Of a DNA stretch of 64,000 nt, positions 36,361-44,847 are shown one piece after another; positions within the stretch are counted from its first letter, which is position 1; the number at the start of each line of letters is the position of its first letter. Under the pieces are notes generated by a model. It worked only from the letters and a program-made list of their open reading frames with translations. It did no database searches and was not told the DNA's origin. This DNA is from Methanobrevibacter sp. (lineage in GTDB: Archaea > Methanobacteriota > Methanobacteria > Methanobacteriales > Methanobacteriaceae), in contig NZ_JAFUHT010000077.1 of the NCBI RefSeq assembly GCF_017468685.1, positions 62,001 to 126,000 on the forward strand, given 5' to 3'. The translations under genes were made by a program, and so were the position numbers.

Positions 36361-37809
36361 ATGGATTATGATGTCATTTATATCGGAAGCGGTAATGCCG
36401 CTTGGCAAGGAGGGCGATTCTTAAGGAAAGCTGGCCTTAAAATATTGATTGTCGAAGAAAGTCTTTATGGCGGAACCTGTGCCAACAGAGGTTGCAATTC
36501 AAAGGCACTGCTAGATGCACCCTATGAAATCAAAGCACTGACAGATAATTTTGAAGGTGTTGGAAAATCCGGAAACTTTGAAGTGGACTGGCCTAGCCTA
36601 ATGAAATTCAAAAGAAAAAGAATAGCCAATATGGCTCCATTTTTAGATGGTAAATTCAAGGAGTATGACCTTGATGTTGCCCATGGAAAAGGAGTCATTG
36701 TTGATGAACATACTGTAAAAGTAGGAGATGAAACATACACTACTGACAAAATCGTTATAGCCACCGGTTTAAAGCCAGTTATACCAGATATCCCTGGAAA
36801 AGAATATTTGCATGACAGTACTGATTATTTGGATATTGATGAACTTCCTAAACATGCAATTATTATCGGTGCAGGTTTTGTTGGAATGGAATTTGCTTCA
36901 ATACTTGCTGAAGCCGGCTTGAGCGCCGACGTGATAATCCGTGGAAACATGGCTTTAAAGTACTTCCACCAACCTTATGTTCAAAAAGTAATTGAAATTT
37001 TAAAAGAAAAGAATATTCGCTTCCATTTCAATGAAAATGTAAAAGAAGTAATTAGCAACATAGAAATTGATAATCCTCTAGATAAGGTCTTAAATGTCAC
37101 CAATGCTCAAAACAGTGATGAAATATTAAGGGATCCTGAAGCTAAAATTAATAATAATGCTTATGAAAACGGATTTACAGTAAACTGTGAAAGCGGTTTG
37201 AGCCTTACTGGAGATTATGTTGTCTCAGCAATTGGCCGTGAAGCTAATGTGGAAGACATTGGTCTTGAAAATGTTGGTTTGACATACACCAAACAGGGTA
37301 TTAAAGTAAATGGACACCTTCAAACTGTCGTTCCTAATATATATGCATCTGGTGATGTTGCAGACACCGGCATTGCAAAGCTTGTAACCGTTGCAATACA
37401 TCACTCCAAATATCTTGCAAAAGAACTGTTGGGTGAAGCTGATGAAATTACATATCCTGTCGTTCCTGCTGTGGCATATACCATTCCAAGAATTGCTACT
37501 GTAGGTGTGCCGGCTTATATTGCTGATGAAAGCGATGAATATGATGTGCATCAAATAAGGTATGGTAATTCTTACTCATTAGAACTTAAAAATGACACTA
37601 CTGCTGAGGCCAAGGTCATTGTTGATAAGGATTTACAGATTGTCGGAGCTGAAATCTATGCTGCAGATGCTGAAAACGTTGCAAACATGTTTGCATTCAT
37701 AATCAACAAGAAAATCACATTAGAAGAACTTGATTATATGATTTATGCTTTCCCTTCAAGCAGTTCCGTTTGTCTATATAAACTGCACAATATCCATTAT
37801 GACTTATGA
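36361..37809 (+). CDS. Flavin-dependent disulfide reductase family protein (glutathione-reductase-like)
   Basis: 482 residues. The FAD loop VIYIGSGNAAWQGGRFLRKAG is followed by the redox disulfide GGTCANRGCNSKALL (Cx4C). A second Rossmann loop IIIGAGFVGMEFAS binds NAD(P)H and IYASGDVADTG is the second FAD motif. The family's C-terminal HxxxxE base is changed: the aligned stretch reads YAFPSSSSVCLY. A central insert (about 228-265) is also unusual. It probably oxidises NAD(P)H, with a thiol or metal substrate unknown. Its TGA overlaps the next ATG. Confidence 0.8.
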   Translation: MDYDVIYIGSGNAAWQGGRFLRKAGLKILIVEESLYGGTCANRGCNSKALLDAPYEIKALTDNFEGVGKSGNFEVDWPSLMKFKRKRIANMAPFLDGKFKEYDLDVAHGKGVIVDEHTVKVGDETYTTDKIVIATGLKPVIPDIPGKEYLHDSTDYLDIDELPKHAIIIGAGFVGMEFASILAEAGLSADVIIRGNMALKYFHQPYVQKVIEILKEKNIRFHFNENVKEVISNIEIDNPLDKVLNVTNAQNSDEILRDPEAKINNNAYENGFTVNCESGLSLTGDYVVSAIGREANVEDIGLENVGLTYTKQGIKVNGHLQTVVPNIYASGDVADTGIAKLVTVAIHHSKYLAKELLGEADEITYPVVPAVAYTIPRIATVGVPAYIADESDEYDVHQIRYGNSYSLELKNDTTAEAKVIVDKDLQIVGAEIYAADAENVANMFAFIINKKITLEELDYMIYAFPSSSSVCLYKLHNIHYDL

Positions 37810-38528
37810 AATTCAAAGAGAAAATAATCATTGTTATTTTAATTCTGATTATTTTGATATTCAGCATGCTGATTATTCAACATGGATTATTTAATAATGA
37901 TGAAAATATCACTTATCGTGAGGTTATAGCAAATAACAGTGGCGAACCGGGTAGTGTTGAGGTTATCAGAAATATTGGTAATGCAGATGGTGAAAGAATA
38001 GCTTATGTCGTTGGAGTTCATCCTTTGGAGCATGAAACCCACGAAACGCTAGTTAAATTACTTCCAAAGATGGATAATCTCAACAAATGTTATGATGTGT
38101 ACATAATTAATGTTACTCGTGATATAGGTTATTACGGTGACGGACTGGATAATTATGAAAATCCCGGAAGACAGAATGGACAGAATCTGGCATATGAGTA
38201 TGTATATCCTCAGATAGTTAACGGCAATTATTCTCTTGCAGTTGATGTGCATTCAAATATTGGCGCTTATCCCTTCAAGACTTTTGTATTCTCACCTTTA
38301 AATGAGGGCTTGGGTGTTGATTATGCACAGAAAGTTGCAGACAACTGTCCAAACATTACATATTATGCTCCCGATACAACCACCAGCGGACCATATTTGA
38401 CTATTCCATTAAATAATAATGGAGTGCCTGCATTCTACTTTGAAGAGTATAGCTTTGCTTCACAAAACGTTAAGGATTCACATATGCTTGAACTGATAAG
38501 TGCTATTGACAATTTAGGAGGAATTTGA
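37806..38528 (+). CDS. Membrane-anchored M14-like (succinylglutamate desuccinylase-type) protein
   Basis: 240 residues. An N-terminal signal anchor (KIIIVILILIILIFSMLII) precedes an outer domain. VVGVHPLEHETHE offers an HxxE zinc motif and LAVDVHSNIG a third His, the layout of AstE/M14 carboxypeptidase-like enzymes. FYFEEYSF may carry the catalytic Glu. It probably cleaves an amide in an extracellular substrate such as a wall peptide. It overlaps its upstream neighbour (ATGA) and the next gene (TGATG). Confidence 0.6.
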   Translation: MKFKEKIIIVILILIILIFSMLIIQHGLFNNDENITYREVIANNSGEPGSVEVIRNIGNADGERIAYVVGVHPLEHETHETLVKLLPKMDNLNKCYDVYIINVTRDIGYYGDGLDNYENPGRQNGQNLAYEYVYPQIVNGNYSLAVDVHSNIGAYPFKTFVFSPLNEGLGVDYAQKVADNCPNITYYAPDTTTSGPYLTIPLNNNGVPAFYFEEYSFASQNVKDSHMLELISAIDNLGGI

Positions 38529-38857
38529 TGAGTGAAGATAAGATAACATATAGTGATGTTAGAGAATATGAAACATTATTTACTTTGGCTCCAACATTTT
38601 TGCTTGAAAGATTTGCTCGAAAAAACACCAATCTCGTTTCGAAGTTTGAATCTATTATTCAGGGTTATTTGGACAATTTAACTTCAGATCAAAAACATAA
38701 ACTGGCTATTATCTTAAACAGTGATGTTGACGATTTGCAAAATATCATGAATGAATCATATAGTAAAACTGGTAAAAAGCAGTTCATGATTCTTGCCAAT
38801 CCAAAATATAAACAATTTATTGTGGATAATCTTGAAAGTATTCGTAAAATGATTTAA
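38528..38857 (+). CDS. Hypothetical protein, 109 residues
   Basis: Start ATG 38528 shares one base with the upstream stop and lies five bases after GGAGG (38518-38522). All-helical, charged (YSDVREYETLFTLAPTFLLE; DNLTSDQKHKLAIIL). No family recognised. It ends a three-gene unit with the disulfide reductase and the M14-like protein. Confidence 0.6.
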   Translation: MSEDKITYSDVREYETLFTLAPTFLLERFARKNTNLVSKFESIIQGYLDNLTSDQKHKLAIILNSDVDDLQNIMNESYSKTGKKQFMILANPKYKQFIVDNLESIRKMI

Positions 38858-38872
38858 TTTTATGACTAAAAA

Positions 38873-38920
38873 TTTAAATATAATTTTTTACAAAATATTT
38901 CATACTTAAGTATCTTAAGT
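38873..38920 (+). promoter_or_regulatory. Promoter with a 17-bp palindrome upstream of the ferritin-like gene
   Basis: A TATA-like run (38873-38884) is followed at 38904-38920 by ACTTAAG-TAT-CTTAAGT, a perfect inverted repeat over the expected transcription start. The SD AGGTGA comes next (38931-38936). Confidence 0.55.
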
Positions 38921-38940
38921 AGAATTTAATAGGTGAAACT

Positions 38941-39420
38941 ATGGCTGATAAAGAAAAAACTATTGAAGCTTTACAAGCAATCGTAACCGGTTTATCTGCA
39001 AATTCATTCGGACACAGGATTCAATCAAAAATATTTGCAGGATTAGGTTTCCAGTCTTTAGGAGACAAATATGCAGCTCATGCTAGTGAAGAAATGGACT
39101 TCGTAGAACAGTTCATGGACCGTATTCTTGATTTAGGTGGAGAAATCAAACAGGAAGCTCAGGAAGCTAAACCAATTTACACCGATATTGTTGAGTTTAT
39201 CGAAGCTGATTACCAAGTATCCGTTGAAGGAATTGCTTTTTTAAATGAATTAATGGATTCCGGAATCTTTGATAATACTACTTATGATTTAATGAAAGTC
39301 TATCTCAAAGATGAGGAAGAAGACATGTATTGGAGCGAACAGCAACTTGATTTATGCAAAATGATTGGAAAACAAAATTACCTCACCCAATTATTAATAA
39401 ATAATCAAACTGTTGAATAA
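38941..39420 (+). CDS. Ferritin-like protein
   Basis: 159 residues, fully helical, the length of ferritin/bacterioferritin/Dps chains. Four-helix pattern with spaced carboxylates and a His: DKYAAHASEEMDFVEQFMDRI carries an HxxEE-like metal motif, with further acid pairs in VEFIEADYQVSVEG and LKDEEEDMYWSEQQ. It probably oxidises and stores iron or detoxifies peroxide. The palindromic promoter suggests tight control. Confidence 0.65.
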   Translation: MADKEKTIEALQAIVTGLSANSFGHRIQSKIFAGLGFQSLGDKYAAHASEEMDFVEQFMDRILDLGGEIKQEAQEAKPIYTDIVEFIEADYQVSVEGIAFLNELMDSGIFDNTTYDLMKVYLKDEEEDMYWSEQQLDLCKMIGKQNYLTQLLINNQTVE

Positions 39421-39430
39421 ATTTAATTTC

Positions 39431-39446
39431 AGGTTGTGATATTATC
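39431..39446 (+). promoter_or_regulatory. SD-like site pointing to an ATC start
   Basis: AGGTTGTGAT (39431-39440) matches the consensus AGGAGGTGAT at 8 of 10 positions. ATC at 39444 follows TGAT by three bases, exactly as ATG does at 15900 and 16488. Confidence 0.4.
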
Positions 39447-40220
39447 AAAATTGAAGCTGTTAAAACTTATGAAAATGGATTTATGAAGCAGCCTTTTGCC
39501 TTTGGTGGTGAAGAAGGTATTGAAAACTTTGATGCATCAATAAGATATAGGGCAAGCATCAATAATTATCTGATTGATACAGGAGATGAAGTTATCCTTG
39601 TTGACACTGGAATACCTTCCGATTTTCCTGATCCTGAAGCAGATGATTCAGTCATGATTTATAATGGTGAAAGAATCAGTGATTATATGACTGCTTTTGA
39701 AAAGTTAGGATATAAAAAGGAAGATGTAACTAAAATTCTTTTAACCCACAAGCATCCTGATCACTCCGGTGAGCTAAAGCAATTCCCTAATGCAAAAGTT
39801 TATCTTTCAAAAACCGAAGCTGAAGCATTAGATTTGAATGGAGACAATATTGTAACTGTTGATTATGATGACGAATATTATAATTTCAGCAATGCGCAAA
39901 AAATTATTGATGATGTATATTTAATTGAAGCAATCGGTCATACCAATGGTAACAGTATCGTAATTGTAAAAGATGATGACATATTCTACATGATTCATGG
40001 AGACGTTACATATACTGATGAGGCATTGTATGAAAACAAGTTATCAATTGTTTTTGAGAATATCGAAAAGGCTCGTGAAACATTGGATAATATTCGTGAA
40101 TTCATCATGAATCATCCGACCGTATATCTGTCAACACATACTCCATTAGGTCCTGAAAACCTTGAAAACAAATATATAATGGATTTGGAAAATCCTCCGG
40201 AAAGTATTTATCCAGAATAA
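39444..40220 (+). CDS. Metallo-beta-lactamase fold hydrolase
   Basis: 258 residues from the apparent ATC start; ATG 39483 would give 245. NYLIDTGDEVILVDTG opens the fold, LLTHKHPDHSG is the HxHxDH metal site, and GHTNGNS, MIHGDV and the late His in LSTHTP complete the ligands. It is a general MBL-fold enzyme (glyoxalase II / thiolesterase / quorum-lactonase relatives); substrate unknown. The 13 extra residues (KIEAVKTYENGF) read as a natural first beta strand. It lies 23 bases after the ferritin-like gene and may share its transcript. Confidence 0.75.
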   Translation: MKIEAVKTYENGFMKQPFAFGGEEGIENFDASIRYRASINNYLIDTGDEVILVDTGIPSDFPDPEADDSVMIYNGERISDYMTAFEKLGYKKEDVTKILLTHKHPDHSGELKQFPNAKVYLSKTEAEALDLNGDNIVTVDYDDEYYNFSNAQKIIDDVYLIEAIGHTNGNSIVIVKDDDIFYMIHGDVTYTDEALYENKLSIVFENIEKARETLDNIREFIMNHPTVYLSTHTPLGPENLENKYIMDLENPPESIYPE

Positions 40221-40238
40221 ATACTTTCATAATTTTTT
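40201..40238 (+). terminator. Hairpin terminator after the MBL-fold gene
   Basis: AAAGTATTTA (40201-40210) pairs perfectly with TAAATACTTT (40218-40227), overlapping the stop codon, then CATAATTTTTTT. Confidence 0.65.
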
Positions 40239-40246
40239 TAAAAAAC

Positions 40247-41014
40247 ATGAAAATCTTATACTATACATCAACAGGAAATAACCTTTATATTTCAAAAAGA
40301 TTGGGTGGAGAGCTTTTAAGCATTCCTCAGCTAATTAAAAACGGGATTTATGACATTGAAGATGATATTGTAGGCATTGTTTTTCCCGTATTTTTTGCAA
40401 CTTCTCCTAAAAGCCTAAGGGAATTTATCAAAAAAGTTAAAATTAAAGCAGATTACTTCTTTTTAATAACTTCCTATGGTTCCGATGGCGATCAGAACGC
40501 CTTAAGGATAATGAAGGAAACGTTTGAAAATAGAGGAATTAAAGTTAATTATACCAATTCTGTTTTGATGATTGACAATTTCCTTCCTGTTTTTGATATG
40601 GCTCATGAAAAGGAAATTAAAAAGGATTTGGATGTTGATGGTCAAATTGATGTTATTAAAGATGATATTTTAAATAAAAAAGACTATATTTTTGACAAAA
40701 AGCCTTTCACTGACCAGCCTGACATTGAAGTTTTTTTAGAAACAACAATGACTGAAAAATACCACATTCAGGTTGGTGAGGACTGCAGTTTGTGTAAAAT
40801 CTGCACAAGGGTTTGTCCTAGGGGAAATATCTCCTTTTTAGATGACCGCCCTCAGATTGGTGATAATTGCGACTTCTGTTTAGGTTGTGTGCAGCACTGT
40901 AAAACAAATACATTAACCATTAATGATGAGTTAAATCCTAACGAACGATACAGAAATCCCAATATCAAAATTTCTGAAATCATTAAAAGCAATAATATGA
41001 AAAAAATAGTATAA
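40247..41014 (+). CDS. Flavodoxin-ferredoxin fusion (EFR1 type)
   Basis: 255 residues. The N-terminal flavodoxin-like part begins MKILYYTSTGNNLYISKRL, with an FMN phosphate loop STGN, and ITSYGSDGDQ. The C-terminal quarter has two [4Fe-4S] motifs, CSLCKICTRVCPRGN and CDFCLGCVQHCKTN; the last Pro of the second is replaced by Lys. The family moves electrons between flavin and clusters; partner unknown. A bidirectional terminator follows. Confidence 0.8.
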   Translation: MKILYYTSTGNNLYISKRLGGELLSIPQLIKNGIYDIEDDIVGIVFPVFFATSPKSLREFIKKVKIKADYFFLITSYGSDGDQNALRIMKETFENRGIKVNYTNSVLMIDNFLPVFDMAHEKEIKKDLDVDGQIDVIKDDILNKKDYIFDKKPFTDQPDIEVFLETTMTEKYHIQVGEDCSLCKICTRVCPRGNISFLDDRPQIGDNCDFCLGCVQHCKTNTLTINDELNPNERYRNPNIKISEIIKSNNMKKIV

Positions 41015-41021
41015 TAGTGAT

Positions 41022-41055
41022 AGAATAATGTTATTTTTTAACATTATTCTGATTT
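41022..41055. terminator. Bidirectional hairpin terminator
   Basis: AGAATAATGTTA (41022-41033) and TAACATTATTCT (41039-41050) form a perfect 12-bp stem with a five-T loop between convergent genes. It overlaps the stop codon of the microgene at 41044. Confidence 0.7.
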
Positions 41056-41103
41056 TTCTTCTTCTTTCTGTTTTTCTTTTAGGTTTTCAATTCCTATAAT
41101 CAT
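41044..41103 (-). CDS. Very small protein, 19 residues (microprotein candidate)
   Basis: Minus strand: GGAGGATTAAA directly precedes ATG 41103, which opens MIIGIENLKEKQKEEEKSE before TAA. The strong SD, the TATA element (41169-41179), the operator 41181-41194 and the terminator all belong to it, since no other gene lies on this strand before 41022. The 19-residue peptide is amphipathic at first and then highly charged. It might be a small regulator or a leader peptide. Function unknown. Confidence 0.55.
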   Translation of the reverse strand: MIIGIENLKEKQKEEEKSE

Positions 41104-41168
41104 TTTAATCCTCCATATTTTTAACATGAATAAAACTCAAGTACTCTGTTATTATATTTATTATAATA

Positions 41169-41194
41169 GTATATAAATATTTAGGCATACCTAA
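41169..41194 (-). promoter_or_regulatory. Promoter with a perfect TTAGG-N4-CCTAA inverted repeat
   Basis: On the minus strand TTAGGTATGCCTAA (41194 to 41181) lies directly upstream of ATTTATATACT (41179-41169), a TATA candidate 66 or more bases before ATG 41103. The arms TTAGG / CCTAA are perfect. Related sites: 3823-3836 and 30743-30756. TTAGG half sites are typical of DtxR/IdeR/MntR-type metal repressors; no such regulator gene is in the window. Confidence 0.5.
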
Positions 41195-41219
41195 AAATTC
41201 TATTTTATTAAAAAAATAA

Positions 41220-42173
41220 TTAAATTACATCGAAACCGATTAATTTAATTTGGTTAGAAATTAATTCCGGATTATCATCTACTTTTTCAGACAATTTTGT
41301 AGTAATGTATTTCTTATTATCATCTGCAAAAACAGTAGCGATTTTTAAATCATCACTATCCATCAATACACTTGCTAAAAAGTTAGCACCACTAGAAATG
41401 CCTATTCCCAACCCAAATTCACGTGATATTCTTTTGGACATATTGATTGCATCACAATCATGAATTAAAACTATATCATCAATCAAATCCCTATCGACAA
41501 TACTGGGAATGAAATCATCACCAATTCCCTCAATGAGATGTGATCCCTCATCCATGCCCATTTTTAATATGGATAATGTTGACGGTTCAAGTGCAAATAT
41601 TTTTGAATCAGGATTATTGTCCTTTAATCGTTTACCTATACCCATTAATGTTCCGCCAGTTCCAATTCCTGAAACGAATGCATTAATGTCAGGCACCTTA
41701 TCAAGAATCTCTTTACCGGTTGTGTTATATTGGGCTTGTGTGTTTAAAGGATTGTCAAATTGCAGAGGTCTGAATGCATTGTTTTTAATAGCGAATTCTT
41801 CTGCAAGTTCAAGTGCCTTTTTAAAACCGCCTTCCTCTTTAGATACAAGATGGACATGAGCGCCGTACATTTCAATTAGATTTCTTCTCTCGACAGAAAC
41901 CCAATCAGGCATGAAAATATGCACTTCATGATTTAAAAATGCACCTATTGCACTAAAAGAGATGCCGGTATTTCCGCTAGTCACTTCAACTATTGTTTGG
42001 CCTTCAGCTAAATTGCCATTTTCTTTTTCTTTTTGTAAAATATATAATGCAATCCTATCCTTTATACTTCCAGTATAATTGTAATATTCAAGTTTAGAGT
42101 AAATACTACCTTTCTTTCCATTATATTCATAATTAATCTTAATCATTGGTGTGTTACCAATTAAATTCTGCAT
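41220..42173 (-). CDS. Cysteine synthase / PLP-dependent beta-family enzyme
   Basis: 317 residues. GSIKDR carries the PLP lysine, TSGNTGIS binds the substrate carboxylate, and GIGTGGTLMGIGKRL binds the PLP phosphate; all match CysK/CysM. The C-terminal part is longer than the minimal fold (NPELISNQIKLIGFDVI). ATG 42173 (MQNLIGNTPM) is chosen because GGGGAG lies eight bases upstream; ATG 42179 is only two bases away. It probably makes cysteine from O-acetylserine or O-phosphoserine; the acceptor is not certain. Confidence 0.8.
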   Translation of the reverse strand: MQNLIGNTPMIKINYEYNGKKGSIYSKLEYYNYTGSIKDRIALYILQKEKENGNLAEGQTIVEVTSGNTGISFSAIGAFLNHEVHIFMPDWVSVERRNLIEMYGAHVHLVSKEEGGFKKALELAEEFAIKNNAFRPLQFDNPLNTQAQYNTTGKEILDKVPDINAFVSGIGTGGTLMGIGKRLKDNNPDSKIFALEPSTLSILKMGMDEGSHLIEGIGDDFIPSIVDRDLIDDIVLIHDCDAINMSKRISREFGLGIGISSGANFLASVLMDSDDLKIATVFADDNKKYITTKLSEKVDDNPELISNQIKLIGFDVI

Positions 42174-42246
42174 TTTCATATCTCCCCAAATATAAATAAT
42201 GTAATATAATTTATATTTTTAATAATTAAAAAGTTTTTAGATATGA

Positions 42247-43842
42247 TTAAACATTAATATAGATTGATTTAGGGAAATATTTTGCTTTTCTAACTTTTAA
42301 AGTAACTTTATATGAACCTCTGACTGATTTTGGAATCTTAATCTTTTTATACTTTTTATCGGAAGTATTGTAATATTTTGTTTTAATCTTTTTTGAACCA
42401 TAAAAAATTAATCGAACAAATTTACTTACAGTTTTATCCTCATTGTCAGTTACTTTAACCTTAATATATTTTCCAGACTTGTAAAAATATATTTTGCAAT
42501 ATTTGAACACTTTATTTGATTTAATGTTACATTTGCTAACCTTATTTTTACTTATTGAATAATATGCACCATACAGATAATACGCCTTGTTTTTTGTTAT
42601 GCTGCAGTATTTTGTGGTTGATTTTTTACATGCAAGACATAATGCCCCGGCATATCGTGCCTTGTTTTTAGTGAACTTTGAGTGGGATAGTGATAATTTA
42701 CCCAATCGTGAATAGATAGCTCCACCAAATATTTCTGCTTTATTGGAAGTGAATCTTGAATTTTTAACTGTTAACGCACCACTTACCGCATAAATTGCAC
42801 CACCATATACTGATGCATAATTTTTTGTGAATCTGCAATTGATTACTTTCACATGGGACAGATCCTTTTTTGAAAATATTTTTAAGCTTATTGCACCGCC
42901 TTTATATCCCTTGTTTTTATAAAAATAGCAGTTTTTAACCAATGCATAGATTGATGAATCAAACACTAAAGTGCCTGCATTATCAGGTGAAGTGTTTTTA
43001 GAGAAAACTGAATTAAGGATGCTTCCTTTTCCATATTCATCCAGATATATTACTCCGCACTGTTTTACTTTATTATTACTAAATAAGCAATTATTGATAT
43101 ATAGAGTGCTTGTTTTTCTAACGGAATCGATATAACTTATTACAAGAATTATTGATAGATATGCAGTGTTTTGCTTAAAAGTGGAATCATATATTTTTAA
43201 ATTAGAGTTATATGACACCTGAATTGCACCTGCCATTCCCCGTTTTTTTATGTTACCGTTAGGCTTTTTTAAATCTGTTGCTTTATTCTTTTTAAATGTG
43301 GAAGAATAGATTTTAATGGTGCATGATTTTCCTGCCAAAATTGCTCCACCATTGGAATTGTCTGCAACATTATTAGAAAATTCACAATTCTTAATGGTTA
43401 ATTTACAGTTTGAACCTACCTTAATTCCACCTCCACCGCTTGTTGAATATCCGTTCTTAATTTTAACATTTTCTAGTTTTACAGTGCAGCCGGATTTGAT
43501 ATTCAAACATCTTGCTAGTCCTGATCCGTCGATAGTGCAGTCATTTTTACCGTATATTGTCAAATCCTTATTGATTACAATTCCGTTTTTGAGTGAGGAA
43601 TCAGTATTCTTATCATACTTATATTTGCCGCTGATATACAATGTGGATTTGGGATTGGCGTTTGAAATTTCATTTTGAAGTGCAGTAAATGAATCTGAAG
43701 CTACATTAATGGTTGCAGAAGAGCTTATAGTATTTTCAGTTGAAACAATTTCAAGAGTACTGTTGTCCTCAGCTGAAACACTGGTCACTGCCAATAATAT
43801 AATTAAGATGATTGAAAACAGGAATATTAATTTTTTAAACAA
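42247..43842 (-). CDS. Adhesin-like beta-helix surface protein, 531 residues
   Basis: TTG start after AGGTG. The signal peptide (MFKKLIFLFSIILIILLAVTSVSA) precedes a parallel beta-helix of at least ten rungs (GGGGIKVGSNCKLTIKNCEF; GGAIYAVSGALTVKNSRFTS; GGAIYSRLGKLSLSHSKFTK) rich in Lys and Asn. The last 90 residues form an Ig-like end (YKVTLKVRKAKYFPKSIYINV at the terminus). Unlike three other surface proteins here it has no TxNP tail and no membrane helix, so it is either secreted or bound by another partner. Confidence 0.8.
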   Translation of the reverse strand: MFKKLIFLFSIILIILLAVTSVSAEDNSTLEIVSTENTISSSATINVASDSFTALQNEISNANPKSTLYISGKYKYDKNTDSSLKNGIVINKDLTIYGKNDCTIDGSGLARCLNIKSGCTVKLENVKIKNGYSTSGGGGIKVGSNCKLTIKNCEFSNNVADNSNGGAILAGKSCTIKIYSSTFKKNKATDLKKPNGNIKKRGMAGAIQVSYNSNLKIYDSTFKQNTAYLSIILVISYIDSVRKTSTLYINNCLFSNNKVKQCGVIYLDEYGKGSILNSVFSKNTSPDNAGTLVFDSSIYALVKNCYFYKNKGYKGGAISLKIFSKKDLSHVKVINCRFTKNYASVYGGAIYAVSGALTVKNSRFTSNKAEIFGGAIYSRLGKLSLSHSKFTKNKARYAGALCLACKKSTTKYCSITKNKAYYLYGAYYSISKNKVSKCNIKSNKVFKYCKIYFYKSGKYIKVKVTDNEDKTVSKFVRLIFYGSKKIKTKYYNTSDKKYKKIKIPKSVRGSYKVTLKVRKAKYFPKSIYINV

Positions 43843-43985
43843 TATAACACCTACTATATTAGATATTATAATTTGACATATTATAAAGTTAATGTACAGT
43901 TTTGTGCTAAAAATCTTTATATATATTATGAATATACATATAAATACTGATTTAAATCAAAAGAATATAAAACGGTGAAAATTAA

Positions 43986-44834
43986 ATGAATGACACAACA
44001 AAAATCTTAACAATCCAAGACATCTCATGTTATGGTCAATGTTCCATAACAGTAGCACTTCCAGTTATCTCTGCTTTTGGAATAGAAACTGCAATATTAC
44101 CTTCCGCTGTTTTATCCACTCACACATCAGGTTTTACAGGTTTCACTGTTAGGGACTTAACAGAAGACCTTCCTGCTATTCAAAAACATTGGGAAAGTGA
44201 GGGCATATCTTTTGACGCAATATATACTGGATTTATTGCTTCAGCCGAACAGTTGGATTATATTAAAGACATTATTGATTCCAGATTAAACCCTGATGGA
44301 TTGGTTTTCGTTGACCCTGCTATGGCAGACAATGGTGAGTTTTACTCCACATTCGATCAGGAATTTGCTGATAAAATGGGAGAGCTTTGTAAATTGGGAG
44401 ATTACATTCTGCCAAACACTACAGAAGCATGCTACATATTACATAAGCCATGGAAACCAGATTTCACAAAAGAAGAAATGATTGAAATGGCTAAAGAGTT
44501 ATCTGATTTCACTAAAAGATATGTGATCCTTAAAGGAGACAATCATAGACAAAAAGAAATGGGAATGATTGTATTGGATAAAAAAGAAGATACTCTTAAT
44601 TTTGTCTACAATGATAAAATCGATTATTTATCCCATGGAACAGGAGATGTTTTTGCGTCCGCTTTTGTTGGGTCAACCATGATTGGAAAAACTCCAGAAG
44701 CTGCTGCAAAAGTTGCTGGAGAATTCACCAAAAAGGCAATTGAAAAAACAATCGGCGATGAAACCCATACTTATGGAGTCAAATTCGAACAGGCTATTCC
44801 TGAATTGTATGGTCTATTGGATAAATTTGAATAA
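43986..44834 (+). CDS. Pyridoxamine kinase / pyridoxal kinase
   Basis: 282 residues of the ribokinase/PfkB superfamily. SCYGQCSITVALPVISAFG and PSAVLSTHTSGFTGFT near the N-terminus match PdxY/pyridoxamine kinase, and HGTGDVFASAFVG holds the catalytic Asp and anion hole. It phosphorylates vitamin B6 vitamers to feed PLP synthesis. The radical SAM gene starts 13 bases after its stop. Confidence 0.8.
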   Translation: MNDTTKILTIQDISCYGQCSITVALPVISAFGIETAILPSAVLSTHTSGFTGFTVRDLTEDLPAIQKHWESEGISFDAIYTGFIASAEQLDYIKDIIDSRLNPDGLVFVDPAMADNGEFYSTFDQEFADKMGELCKLGDYILPNTTEACYILHKPWKPDFTKEEMIEMAKELSDFTKRYVILKGDNHRQKEMGMIVLDKKEDTLNFVYNDKIDYLSHGTGDVFASAFVGSTMIGKTPEAAAKVAGEFTKKAIEKTIGDETHTYGVKFEQAIPELYGLLDKFE

Positions 44835-44847
44835 ATTTGGTGTTAAT

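Noticed and set aside
44683-44847. 55 extra in-frame codons before the radical SAM start
   Set aside because: They overlap the end of the pyridoxamine kinase gene in another frame, while GTG 44848 has a GGTG site five bases upstream.
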